Shown: positions 7,303 through 15,097 of the stretch, in pieces
How the letters are laid out: every line of letters starts with the position of its first letter
Position numbering within the stretch: the stretch's first letter is position 1
Assembly (NCBI GenBank): GCA_020217165.1
Contig: JAIWOE010000015.1
Location: forward strand, 1-18,748
Length of the DNA stretch: 18,748 nucleotides
Direction of reading: 5' to 3'
Origin: Desulfovibrio sp.
Lineage (GTDB): Bacteria; Desulfobacterota; Desulfovibrionia; Desulfovibrionales; Desulfovibrionaceae
Made by a program: the position numbers and the translations under genes
The notes under the pieces: generated by a model
Database searches by the model: none
The model's input: only the letters and a program-made list of their open reading frames with translations
Told to the model about the DNA's origin: nothing

Positions 7303-7387
7303 TGGTGTGTTCCTCCTGAAATGAAGAGCTCGTTCGAAGCCTTGCTTCAGGGAGGGCCGCCCCCGAAATGCGAGAATTCCGGTGGAT

Positions 7388-7993
7388 TCACGGCGCCTTG
7401 GGCAGAAAACGATCCAATTGACCGGCGGGCAATGCAGTGCCGGCATCGCTGCCCCCGGTCCTGCTGCGTTGTTGCTGCTGGCAGAGGTACTCGGCCTCCC
7501 ACAAGGTGCGGTGGCGCAGTTTGATGGACGTGCCGGGCCGCATTTCCGGATCCTTGGACCAGGTGAGCACCACCTGCACTTCCTCATTGTCTTTCCGGAA
7601 ACGCCATTTCCAGGCGATGATGGTTTTGAAGGCGTCGCCCTGGTATTCGTCGGGCTTACCAAAGGCCTTTTCATACCGCGCATAGAGTGCGTTGAAGGTG
7701 CTCTGGGCCGGGTCGTCCAGCTTGAGTTTCACCCCCACCACGGTGCCGGGATTGGCGCAGTTGCCGTAGGAAATGCTGCCCCCGCGCACACCCGGGAACA
7801 GCTCGTTCCTGAGGTCAACCTCATTGACATACAAGGCATCCCGGTCCCGGGCATCCGTGGCCATGTCCAGCATGGCGTGGTAGGTTTCCACGGGTTTCCC
7901 TAGCACAATACCCAGCAACTCAGAAGGCAGCTGCGCATGGGCCGTTCCCGGCAACACCAGCAACAGAAGAAGAGGCAGCAGCAATTTTTTCAT
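7388..7993 (-). CDS. Predicted secreted (periplasmic) protein of unknown function
   Basis: A 201-residue protein with a clear Sec signal peptide: MKKLLLPLLLLLVLPGTAHA, with predicted cleavage after residue 20 before QLPSELLG. The mature part has LGIVLGKPVETYHAMLDM, which resembles proteins that compare a bulky side with a coefficient (FGKPDEYQGD and IAWKWRF later on), a style common in small periplasmic lipoprotein-like or envelope proteins. I do not recognise a named family. It has two cysteines (GNCANPG and EYLCQQQQ). The C-terminus is low-complexity (QQQQ, then Gly/Pro-rich). An in-frame ATG at 8029 would add 12 residues before the signal peptide; the start at 7993 is preferred because the signal begins there. 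It may be transcribed with the two downstream minus-strand genes (85 bases to the next start). Confidence 0.7.
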   Translation of the reverse strand: MKKLLLPLLLLLVLPGTAHAQLPSELLGIVLGKPVETYHAMLDMATDARDRDALYVNEVDLRNELFPGVRGGSISYGNCANPGTVVGVKLKLDDPAQSTFNALYARYEKAFGKPDEYQGDAFKTIIAWKWRFRKDNEEVQVVLTWSKDPEMRPGTSIKLRHRTLWEAEYLCQQQQRSRTGGSDAGTALPAGQLDRFLPKAP

Positions 7994-8064
7994 GCAACGA
8001 GAGTAGCCAGTTTGCAGAAAAATGTCCATGCATTCAGGGGGACTTCACGCCAGCGCATCCCGCC

Positions 8065-8093
8065 TTGCCAATTGGGGGCGGGCGCACTAGAAT
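8065..8093 (+). promoter_or_regulatory. Sigma70-type promoter for the 8136 gene
   Basis: TTGCCA (8065-8070), a 17-base spacer, then TAGAAT (8088-8093): a near-consensus pair (5/6 in each box). The predicted start near 8100 leaves a leader of about 36 bases with AAGGAA just before the ATG at 8136. Confidence 0.6.
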
Positions 8094-8135
8094 GCATGGC
8101 AGTGGTGCCGTTACATTTTTCAGGAAGGAATCCGC

Positions 8136-8573
8136 ATGCGTCTATTTCTTGCCTTGCTCCTGGCTTTCACGTGGGCGGTGCCAGCAGGCGCCTTTGATTC
8201 ACTGGAAATTCCCAAGGAAGCGGTGCGCATAGACGCCATGCATCCCCTGCCGGAGCTGCGGTCCTTTTCCCTGGTGGAAGAAAAGGACATGGCCTGCATG
8301 CAAGACATGGCCATTGCCCAATGCCAACGCAAGGTCTACACCGATGATAAGCAGCGCCTTATGGTGGTCTTCATGGGCGGGGCGGCGACGTATTATTGGT
8401 ACTTCGATCCCGCTTCCAAGCAGGCTTCCGCACAGGCTGCGGAGGGTACCCGCGACGATGGTTTTCTCCATCGTGACGGCGACCGCGCCAAGTCCGGCAC
8501 CAGCAATTCGGGCGACTATTTTTCCAATGCCGGCAAGCAGGGCGGCGGCAACGTGAATTTATTCAAATTTTAG
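8136..8573 (+). CDS. Small predicted secreted protein of unknown function
   Basis: A 145-residue protein with a Sec signal peptide (MRLFLALLLAFTWAVPAGA, cleavage predicted after residue 19). The mature part has two cysteines nine residues apart (Cys54 and Cys63 in the segment ACMQDMAIAQCQRK), which could form a disulfide in the periplasm. It also has an aromatic strand (AATYYWYFDP) and a Gly/Ser/Asn-rich tail. There is no lipobox. The ribosome binding site (AGGAAGGAA) and the promoter upstream are both good. It is divergent from another secreted-protein gene with 142 bases between the start codons. I recognise no family. Confidence 0.72.
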   Translation: MRLFLALLLAFTWAVPAGAFDSLEIPKEAVRIDAMHPLPELRSFSLVEEKDMACMQDMAIAQCQRKVYTDDKQRLMVVFMGGAATYYWYFDPASKQASAQAAEGTRDDGFLHRDGDRAKSGTSNSGDYFSNAGKQGGGNVNLFKF

Positions 8574-8624
8574 TGTGCGTCCTCACACCATCTCTTCAGA
8601 CACACGCAACACGCAGGGCCGACG

Positions 8625-8876
8625 TCACAGGGCGTCCACTTCAAAGGTGATCTTCCCAAAGGCGTCCAGGGAAATCACCAGCTTGCTTGTGGTGTCCGCC
8701 GGGTTTTCCAGAATGCGGGAAAAGGCAAGCCCGTCCGGCGAGAACCAACACCCCAACTCTAGCACCCGTTCGGCCTCGGGCAGGTCCTTGTTGGTGGTGA
8801 TGGTGTTAAGGACCATGAGCATCTCTTCAAGGTGCAGGTCCGGTATGTCATTCTGCAAAAAATCGTTGATCCCCAT
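8625..8876 (-). CDS. Small hypothetical protein (83 residues)
   Basis: A soluble acidic protein with two apparent parts: a helical N-terminus (GINDFLQNDIPDLHLEEM, LMVLNTITTNKDLPEAERVL) and a beta-rich C-terminus (LVISLDAFGKITFEVDAL). The frame is open further upstream to 8951, but that extension would run through the hairpin at 8912-8940 and is Pro/Gly-rich. The ATG at 8876, preceded closely by AAGG, is the more natural start. It lies downstream of glgP on the same strand, behind that hairpin. No family or function is recognised. Its codon use is in keeping with the neighbours, so I think it is real. Confidence 0.55.
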   Translation of the reverse strand: MGINDFLQNDIPDLHLEEMLMVLNTITTNKDLPEAERVLELGCWFSPDGLAFSRILENPADTTSKLVISLDAFGKITFEVDAL

Positions 8877-8911
8877 GGCCTTGGGCCACCCCCCTGCTGG
8901 ATGAATTGTTG

Positions 8912-8940
8912 ACGGCCCGCCGCCTGGGGCGACGGGCCGT
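8912..8940 (-). terminator. GC-rich hairpin after glgP
   Basis: On the minus strand ACGGCCCGTCGCC pairs with GGCGGCGGGCCGT (13 bp with one G-U) around a three-base loop, starting 21 bases beyond the glgP stop codon. There is no T-run afterwards, so it may terminate weakly, stabilise the mRNA end, or act only partially before the small downstream gene. Confidence 0.5.
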
Positions 8941-8960
8941 ATGGTGTGCAATGGCGGGCG

Positions 8961-11528
8961 CTACGCGCCCCACTTGATGAGCCCCAGGGCGTGGGGGTCC
9001 AGCAACAGAGGATGGCGCGGCAGAATGCGCACCGTGAAGCCGAAGCGGCCGGCATCCTCGGGCTGGGCCTGCCCTTCGAACCGTGGCCCGCCGTGCACGG
9101 GCTGGGCCACGGGCTGCATGGGGAAGGTAAGGCGAGAGGTGAAGCGTCCGTCCGTATCCAGGGGGCCGGAGTAGATTTCCACCAGCAGGTGCTCGGCCTT
9201 GATGTCGTTGAGCAACACCTCGCAGGTCACGGTCACGGCATCGCTCACCGTCAAGGCTGCCGGGGCATCGGTCTGGATGTTCTGGATCTGCAAGCCGCTC
9301 CAGCGGGTCATGATGTCCATGCGCCAGGTGGCCAGTTCCGCAGCGGCCTTGTAGTTGTTCTGGCGCAGCTTGTCGAAGTTTTCGCAGGCCGGGATGTAGG
9401 CCAGTTTCGTGTAGTCCTCCACCATGCGGTGGGCGCTGTACAGGGGCACCAGCTCCTTGAGGGAGGCCTTCATGCGGCGCACCCAATGCTTGGGCAGGCG
9501 GGAGTGATCGCGGTCGTAAAACAGGGGAATGACGTCATTTTCCAGGATGTTGTACAGGGTCTGGCTCTCCACAAAGTCCTGGTATTCGTCATCCTCGTAT
9601 TCTTCGCCCTGGCCCACGGCCCAGCCCACGGAGTTGTCCGGCTTGTAGGCTTCGTCCCACCAGCCGTCCAGGGTGGAGAGGTTGAGCACGCCATTCACCA
9701 GGGCTTTCATGCCGCTGGTGCCGCAGGCTTCCAGGGGGCGACGCGGGGTGTTCAGCCACACGTCCACGCCCTGGACCATGTGGGCCGCGATCTCCATTTC
9801 GTAGTCTTCCAAAAAGACCATGCGCATGCGGCAGTCTTCTTGCTGGCAGAACTGCACCAGCTCCTGGATGAGCTTTTTGCCGCCCTGGTCTGCCGGGTGA
9901 GCCTTGCCGGCAAAGACGAACTGCACGGGCCGCGCCTTGTTGGTGACCAGGGAGAGCAGCCGCTGCTTGTCCCTGAGGAGCAGACCGGCGCGTTTGTAAG
10001 TGGCAAAGCGGCGGGCAAAGCCAATGGTCAGGGCATCCGGATCCAGCACCTCGCTGGCCAGTTCCAGCAACCGCCGGCCCACGCCCTTGGACTCCATCTG
10101 CTTGCGGAGCTTCCAGCGCACGAAGTCCACTAGGCGGGCGCGCAATCGTTCATGGGTGCGCCAGAGTTCGGAGTCGGAAATGGTGTCTGCCAGGCTCCAG
10201 GCGCGGGCGCAGTCCGGATCTTCACGCCAGTTGCCGCCCAGGTAACGATCATACAGCAGGGCCATGTCCGGCGCCACCCAGCTGGGAGCGTGCACGCCGT
10301 TGGTGATGGCGCCAATGGGCACGTCTTCCAGGGGGTACTGGGGCCAGACGCGCTGCCACATGGTGCGCGACACCCGGCCATGCAGGCGGGAGACGCCGTT
10401 ATTGAACCGGGAGAGCTTGAGGGCCAGCACGGTCATGCACAGGTGTTCGCTGTCATCGCGGGGGTCTTCGCGGCCCAGGGCCATGAACACCTTGAAGGCC
10501 ACACCCATGTCCCGGGCGTAGCCTTCGAAATATCGCTGGATAAGGTCCGGCGGAAAACGGTCGTTTCCCGCAGGCACGGGGGTGTGCGTGGTGAAGACGG
10601 AGGTGGAGGCGGAAAGCTCCAGGGCAGCTTCCAGGGAAAGCCCCTCGCGCTTCATGAAATGGCGGATGCGCTCCAGCCCGGCGAAGGCGCTGTGGCCTTC
10701 GTTCATATGAATGACCTTGGGCGTGAGACCCAGCACCCGCAGGGCCTTGATGCCGCCAATACCCAGCAGAATTTCCTGCCACAGCCGCATTTCCAGGCCA
10801 CCGCCGTACAGGTTGGCGGTCACAGCCCGCAAGTGTTCGGGATTCTGCGGGATGTTCGTATCCAACAAATACAGGGCCACGCGGCCCACCTGGGCGCGCC
10901 AGATCTGCGCAAAGAGGGGTTGCCCGGCCAGGTCCACGTCCACCAGCAGGGGCTGCCCGGCGGTATCTTTCATGAGGGTGACGGGCATCTGCTCGAAATC
11001 ATTAACAGGATACCGCTCCTGTTGCCAGGCGTCCGGGGTCAGGTATTGGCGGAAATAGCCTTTGAGATAAAAAAGTCCAATGCCCACCAGGGGGGTGTTC
11101 AGGTCGCTGGCGGACTTGAGATGGTCCCCGGCCAGGATGCCCAGGCCACCTGAATAAATGGGCATGGACAGGGAGAAGCCGTACTCCAGACTGAAGTACG
11201 CCACCGCGGGCTGCCCGGACTCCGCAGGGGGAAAGGGCACCCCCCCGGTGGTGCGGGTGATGTACTGCTCCAGGCTGCTTTTGGCTTCCTTGAGGCGTTC
11301 CAGGTAGTTTTCGTCCGCAGCCATGGACTGCAGCAGATTCTGGGGCACGCGGTTCAGGAACAGCACGGGATTCTTTGAAGTTTCCCGCCACAGCCTAGGA
11401 TCGAGCTGGGCAAACAGCTCCTCGATTCTCGGATTCCAGGAGAACCAGAAGTTGTATGCCAGCTCCCGCAACGGTTCCAACGGGCGGGGCAGCTTGGGGG
11501 CAACGCTGAAAACGCGCAATGGCTGCAT
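8961..11528 (-). CDS. glgP: Alpha-glucan (glycogen/maltodextrin) phosphorylase, DUF3417 type
   Basis: A cytoplasmic enzyme of 855 residues that releases glucose-1-phosphate from storage polyglucose or maltodextrin using phosphate. The N-terminal DUF3417 domain (about residues 8-115, with LAYNFWFSWNPRIEELFAQL) is followed by the GT35 phosphorylase body. Recognisable blocks include VAYFSLEYGFSLSMPIYSGG, VIHMNEGHSAF, FTTHTPVPAGND, AITNGVHAPSW, and the pyridoxal-phosphate site EACGTSGMKALVNG with Lys608. The length is that of this subfamily, which resembles the Thermotoga-type glucan phosphorylase rather than E. coli GlgP. The ATG at 11528 has a good ribosome binding site (AGGAAAGGA). The frame is open to 12275, but that stretch is antisense to dut. 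It is divergent from dut with 192 bases between; no other glycogen gene is in the window. Confidence 0.95.
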   Translation of the reverse strand: MQPLRVFSVAPKLPRPLEPLRELAYNFWFSWNPRIEELFAQLDPRLWRETSKNPVLFLNRVPQNLLQSMAADENYLERLKEAKSSLEQYITRTTGGVPFPPAESGQPAVAYFSLEYGFSLSMPIYSGGLGILAGDHLKSASDLNTPLVGIGLFYLKGYFRQYLTPDAWQQERYPVNDFEQMPVTLMKDTAGQPLLVDVDLAGQPLFAQIWRAQVGRVALYLLDTNIPQNPEHLRAVTANLYGGGLEMRLWQEILLGIGGIKALRVLGLTPKVIHMNEGHSAFAGLERIRHFMKREGLSLEAALELSASTSVFTTHTPVPAGNDRFPPDLIQRYFEGYARDMGVAFKVFMALGREDPRDDSEHLCMTVLALKLSRFNNGVSRLHGRVSRTMWQRVWPQYPLEDVPIGAITNGVHAPSWVAPDMALLYDRYLGGNWREDPDCARAWSLADTISDSELWRTHERLRARLVDFVRWKLRKQMESKGVGRRLLELASEVLDPDALTIGFARRFATYKRAGLLLRDKQRLLSLVTNKARPVQFVFAGKAHPADQGGKKLIQELVQFCQQEDCRMRMVFLEDYEMEIAAHMVQGVDVWLNTPRRPLEACGTSGMKALVNGVLNLSTLDGWWDEAYKPDNSVGWAVGQGEEYEDDEYQDFVESQTLYNILENDVIPLFYDRDHSRLPKHWVRRMKASLKELVPLYSAHRMVEDYTKLAYIPACENFDKLRQNNYKAAAELATWRMDIMTRWSGLQIQNIQTDAPAALTVSDAVTVTCEVLLNDIKAEHLLVEIYSGPLDTDGRFTSRLTFPMQPVAQPVHGGPRFEGQAQPEDAGRFGFTVRILPRHPLLLDPHALGLIKWGA

Positions 11529-11720
11529 GTCCTTTCCTCTATACGGGCTGGATGGTGCTTGCCGGTGGCGACATTCCGGCGTACAACGCGACCTCTGCAC
11601 CCTGCACACGGCAGGCTTTGCTCTTCCATGGCAGAATTTCGGCGCGACGGCAACGCCTTCCCTCACTATCAAAGAAAACACCACCGCGCATGGCAGTGCG
11701 ATGACGTTTCGGAGAACAGC

Positions 11721-12191
11721 ATGGCCCCTGCCACTTCCCAACTCAGGTTGACCCTCACCCCCCAGGGACTTCGCCATTATGGCCCCGGCGGCCCGCACCC
11801 GGCCACCGCCGGCAGCGCCGGCATGGATCTGCGAGCCTGCATGGAGACGCCCGCCATCCTGCTGCCCGGGGAACGACGAGCCATGCCGGCCGGCATGGCC
11901 ATGGAGTTGACCGAGCCCGGCCTGGCTGGCTTCGTCTTCTCCCGCTCCGGCCTGGGCGCTAAGGACGGCCTTGTGGTGGCCCAGGGCGTTGGGGTGATCG
12001 ATCCTGACTATCGCGGCGAAATCGTGGTGTTTTTGCTCAATACATCCCAGGAGCAGCGCACGGTCTCGCCCGGAGATCGCATTGCCCAACTGGTGGTCAT
12101 GCCGGTCCGGCTGCCGGAGATTGTGGTGGTGGATGCCTTGAACGAGACTCCCCGCGGCGGTGGCGGCTTTGGCCACACCGGCACGCGGTAA
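11721..12191 (+). CDS. dut: Deoxyuridine 5'-triphosphate nucleotidohydrolase (dUTPase)
   Basis: A 156-residue enzyme that hydrolyses dUTP to dUMP and diphosphate, preventing uracil incorporation and feeding thymidylate synthesis. It acts as a homotrimer in the cytoplasm. All five conserved motifs are present: I AGSAGMDLRA (30-39), II RSGLG (75-79), III GVGVIDPDYRGEIVV (89-103) with catalytic Asp94 and Tyr97, IV GDRIAQL (118-124), V RGGGGFGHTG (145-154). The frame is open upstream to 11559; the ATG at 11721 with GGAGA five bases before it gives the usual length. argD follows after 28 bases, and the two are probably one transcript. Motif V has His where Ser is more usual (FGHTG for FGSTG), a common variant. 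Confidence 0.95.
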   Translation: MAPATSQLRLTLTPQGLRHYGPGGPHPATAGSAGMDLRACMETPAILLPGERRAMPAGMAMELTEPGLAGFVFSRSGLGAKDGLVVAQGVGVIDPDYRGEIVVFLLNTSQEQRTVSPGDRIAQLVVMPVRLPEIVVVDALNETPRGGGGFGHTGTR

Positions 12192-12219
12192 GCAACGCGC
12201 TACGCGAAGGAACATGGTC

Positions 12220-13416
12220 ATGGATGCACGTTTCAGCACCTTGAAGGCCCGGGAGCAGGCGGCCATTTGCCGCACCTACGGTCGCTATCCCCTGGAAATC
12301 GCATGGGCAAAGGATTGCCGGCTGTATGATTTCGAAGGCAAGGCCTACGTAGACCTGCTGGCCGGCGTGGCCGTGGTCAACTGCGGGCATGCCCGCGAAG
12401 ACCTGGCGCAGGCAGCCTATGAGCAGATGCTGCGCCTGGTGCACACCTCCAACCTCTGCTACACCCAGGAACAAGTGCGACTGGCCGAGACCCTCACCCG
12501 CCTGTCCGGCCTGGGCAAGGCCTTTTTCTGCAATTCCGGAGCAGAGGCCAACGAAGCCGCGGTAAAGCTGGCCCGGCGCTACATGCGCACGGTGAAACAG
12601 CGCGATGCCTATGAAATCATCACCCTGGAAGGCTCCTTCCACGGCCGGACCCTGGGCATGATCGCCGCCACGGGCCAGGACAAGGTCAAGGAACACTTCC
12701 AGCCCTTGCCCGAGGGCTTCGTCACCGTGCCCTGGGAGGACCTCGCTGCCATGGAGGCTGCCATTTCTCCGCGCACGGCGGGCGTGATGGTGGAGGTGGT
12801 CCAGGGCGAGGGCGGCGTGCGGCCGGCTACCCGGGAGTACCTGCACGGCGTGCAGGAGCTTTGCCGCAAGCACGATCTCCTGTTCATCATTGACGAAATC
12901 CAGACCGGCCTGGGCCGCACCGGCCGGCTCTTCGGTTTCCAGCATCATGACCTGCAGCCGGATCTCGTCACCATGGCCAAGGGCCTGGCCAACGGCCTGC
13001 CCATGGGCGCCCTGCTGGCCGCGGACCCCGTGGCCGCCGGCTTTGCCCCCGGCAGCCACGCCACCACCTTCGGCGGTGGGCCGGTGCTGAGCGTGGTAGC
13101 CTTGAAGGTGTTGGAAATTTTGGAAAAAGAGCGACTGGTGGAGCGTAGCGCCAAGCTGGGTGAACGCTTCAAGGCCCGGTTCCTGGACATTCGGGACCGC
13201 CATCCGGACAAGATTGCCCAGGTGCGCGGGCTGGGGCTGATGCTGGGCATTGAGCTCACCGCGCCGGCCGGCCCGATCTGGACTAGGCTTTTGGAGGCTG
13301 GCTTCCTGTGCAATGTGACCCAGGATAAGGTCCTGCGGCTCTTGCCCCCCCTGACCATCGCCGAAGCCGACCTGGAAGCCTTTGCCAAGGCCCTGGAAGA
13401 GGCGTTGGGGGTATAA
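12220..13416 (+). CDS. argD: Acetylornithine aminotransferase
   Basis: A class III pyridoxal-phosphate aminotransferase of 398 residues that converts N-acetylglutamate semialdehyde to N-acetylornithine in arginine synthesis; many homologues also act in lysine synthesis. The family blocks are present: YVDLLAGVAVVNCGHA, FCNSGAEANEAAVKLAR, SFHGRTLGMIAATGQ, VVQGEGGV, FIIDEIQTGLGRTG and TMAKGLANGLPMG, with Lys254 as the cofactor-binding residue. Two in-frame ATGs lie at 12214 and 12220; AAGGA at 12207-12211 is properly spaced for the second. It is between dut and a VOC-family gene, 42 bases from the latter. argG and argH are about 3.4 kb away on the other strand, so the arginine genes are not in one operon here. 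A related omega-amino acid transaminase is the main alternative. Confidence 0.92.
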   Translation: MDARFSTLKAREQAAICRTYGRYPLEIAWAKDCRLYDFEGKAYVDLLAGVAVVNCGHAREDLAQAAYEQMLRLVHTSNLCYTQEQVRLAETLTRLSGLGKAFFCNSGAEANEAAVKLARRYMRTVKQRDAYEIITLEGSFHGRTLGMIAATGQDKVKEHFQPLPEGFVTVPWEDLAAMEAAISPRTAGVMVEVVQGEGGVRPATREYLHGVQELCRKHDLLFIIDEIQTGLGRTGRLFGFQHHDLQPDLVTMAKGLANGLPMGALLAADPVAAGFAPGSHATTFGGGPVLSVVALKVLEILEKERLVERSAKLGERFKARFLDIRDRHPDKIAQVRGLGLMLGIELTAPAGPIWTRLLEAGFLCNVTQDKVLRLLPPLTIAEADLEAFAKALEEALGV

Positions 13417-13458
13417 TCCCTTTCATGTCAACCCAATTCCCCTGCAGGGAGGGCGCAC

Positions 13459-13910
13459 ATGCAGCCACGCATCAGCATGATTACCTTGGGCGTTGCGGAC
13501 CTGGACCGCGCCACCCGGTTTTACGAAGAGGGCCTGGGCCTGCCCCGGATGCCCTTTGAAGGACAGATCAGCTTCTTCTCCCTGCAGGGGACTTGGCTTG
13601 CCTTGTATGATCGCGCCGCCCTGGCCGAGGATGCCCAGCTGCCTCCCGGCCAGGCGCGCCCCCTGGACGCCCTGAACGCGGGGGGCTTTTCCGGCGTCAC
13701 CCTCTCCCACAACGTTTCCGGCAAGGAGGCGGCGGATGCCGTGCTGGCCCGGGCCGTGGCCGCGGGGGCGCGACTCGTCAGGCCGGCGCAGGAGGTGTTC
13801 TGGGGGGCTACTCTGGCTATTTTGCCGATCCCGACGGGCAGTTGTGGGAAGTGGCCTGGAATCCGTTCTTCTGGGTCGGGCCGCCAGACCTGCCTGCCGA
13901 GGCGGGATAG
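13459..13910 (+). pseudogene. VOC (glyoxalase/bleomycin-resistance) family protein, frameshifted near the C-terminus
   Basis: The N-terminal part (ITLGVADLDRATRFYEEGLG, then FFSLQGTWLALYDR) is a typical single-domain VOC protein, a metal-dependent lyase/dioxygenase superfamily. After residue 115 the frame loses similarity (GATLAILPIPTGSC) and runs on to a stop at 13956. In the +1-shifted frame the family ending appears at once: GYSGYFADPDGQLWEVAWNP, then FFWVGP, stopping at the TAG at 13908-13910. One extra G in the G6 run at 13802-13807 restores an intact protein of 150 residues, including the expected metal-ligand glutamate in LWEV. The start ATG has a good ribosome binding site (GGGAGGG). 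It is the last gene of dut-argD. It is either a recent mutation, a phase-variable tract or a sequencing error. Confidence 0.85.
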
Positions 13911-13915
13911 CTACA

Positions 13916-13942
13916 GGGGGTGCGTCCTCACAAGACGCCCCC
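13916..13942. terminator. Hairpin between converging genes
   Basis: GGGGTGCGTC pairs with GACGCCCC (9 base pairs with one bulged T) around a seven-base loop. It lies between the restored stop of the VOC gene (13910) and the stop of the glycosyltransferase (13949). Its position suits a two-way terminator, but no T-run follows on either strand. Confidence 0.4.
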
Positions 13943-13948
13943 ATGTTA

Positions 13949-15097
13949 CTACGTGAAGTGCTGCGTCAGAAGTCGGAGCACCGTGCGGGACATGACGGCT
14001 TCCGTAAAGCGCGTAGCGCCGGCGGCATGGGCCGCCACTGCCAGGCGCCGGCCCCGGGCGGGGTGCCGGAGCAACTCCGCCGCCGCCGTGGCCAGGCCCT
14101 CCAGATCGCCCACGGACACCAGCCGGCCGGTGACGTCATGGGTCACCATTTCCCCGATGCCGCCGGCGGCCCAGGCCGTCACCGGGCAGCCATGGGCCAT
14201 GGCCTCCAGTACCGTCAGGGGGTGATTGTCCGCCCAGGACGGGTACACCAGACAATCCGCCGCAGCGAACATCCGGCCCAGGGTCTCGGGCTCCAGGTAC
14301 GGCCAGCGCACCAGGTCTCCCTGGCGGCTGTGGGTCGTGCCTCCGATCAAATATCCCACCGCCTGCGGCTCCACCCGCTTGATGCGCTCCCACAGGGCCT
14401 GCCAGGTATCACCGGCCTTCACCCCGGCAGCCTCCCCGCCATGGGCCACGAACAGGGCCAGCCGGGCCGCAGGGGAAACCCCCGCCGCCAGCTTGGCGGC
14501 GCGCTTGCCAGGCAGGGTGCCAGGCAGGGTAGCGGGCCAGGGGATGCCATTGGGGACCAGCCGCGGCGCAAGACCAGGCACGGCCTGCCGCACCAGGTCG
14601 CATCCCCATTGGGACGGACACAACACCAGGGGGTGCAGGTGATGCAGCAGGGCCGCCACGCGCTGTCGCCGGGCGGCGGTGTCGGGCAGACCGCGGGGGC
14701 AGGGATCGGCGCAGGCCCTGGAAAAGTGTGGGCAGTCCGTAGGAAACACGCAGCCGCCCGTGGCCAGGCGCATGTCGTGAATGGTGATCACCAGCCGCGG
14801 CGCCAGGGGCAGCAGGCGCTCCAGCAGCCCCAGCCAATCCCCGCTGGCATGCAGGTGCACCAACCAGCCCCGGGCTGCTGCGGCGGCCAGGGCGGCGAAC
14901 CAGTCCCCCTGGTGGTCGTCCATCCAGCGCTGGCCGGCATGGGTCTGGACCACCTCAAAGGAGCGCGCTGCCTGTAGGCCCAGGCGCTCCAGGCCCGCGC
15001 ACAGCAGGTCGGCCACCCGGGCTGCCCCGCCGCGGCACTCCAGAAAACTGTGATGCAGAACGCCGGGCGTGGCCGGTCCTGAATTAAAAGAGGACAT
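13949..15097 (-). CDS. Glycosyltransferase, GT4-like family
   Basis: A 382-residue, probably cytoplasmic or membrane-associated enzyme with two Rossmann-type halves (GT-B fold). The N-half has the glycine-rich ECRGGAARVADLL nucleotide-sugar loop and a cysteine-rich block (TGGCVFPTDCPHFSRAC, then DPCPRG) resembling that seen in many GT4 polysaccharide enzymes. The C-half has the sugar-donor region: RMFAAADCLVYPSWADNHPL, then TVLEAMAHGCPVTAWAAGGIGEMV with the E-x7-E-like pattern. The donor and acceptor cannot be told. The ATG at 15097 has GGAGG three bases upstream, inside the last codons of the transpeptidase gene, which it overlaps by 14 bases; the two are surely co-translated. This suggests a role in the cell surface or polysaccharide. 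A short in-frame repeat (LPGTLPG) lies at about residue 190. Confidence 0.85.
   Translation of the reverse strand: MSSFNSGPATPGVLHHSFLECRGGAARVADLLCAGLERLGLQAARSFEVVQTHAGQRWMDDHQGDWFAALAAAAARGWLVHLHASGDWLGLLERLLPLAPRLVITIHDMRLATGGCVFPTDCPHFSRACADPCPRGLPDTAARRQRVAALLHHLHPLVLCPSQWGCDLVRQAVPGLAPRLVPNGIPWPATLPGTLPGKRAAKLAAGVSPAARLALFVAHGGEAAGVKAGDTWQALWERIKRVEPQAVGYLIGGTTHSRQGDLVRWPYLEPETLGRMFAAADCLVYPSWADNHPLTVLEAMAHGCPVTAWAAGGIGEMVTHDVTGRLVSVGDLEGLATAAAELLRHPARGRRLAVAAHAAGATRFTEAVMSRTVLRLLTQHFT

Noticed and set aside
11529..12275. N-terminal extension of the glgP frame on the minus strand
   Set aside because: It is antisense to dut and the start of argD. The 11528 ATG has a good ribosome binding site and gives the family's normal length.
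8575..13932. Identical 13-base word GTGCGTCCTCACA at 8575-8587 and 13920-13932, both just after gene ends
   Set aside because: A few 13-base matches are expected by chance in a window of this size. The first copy forms only a weak 5-bp hairpin.
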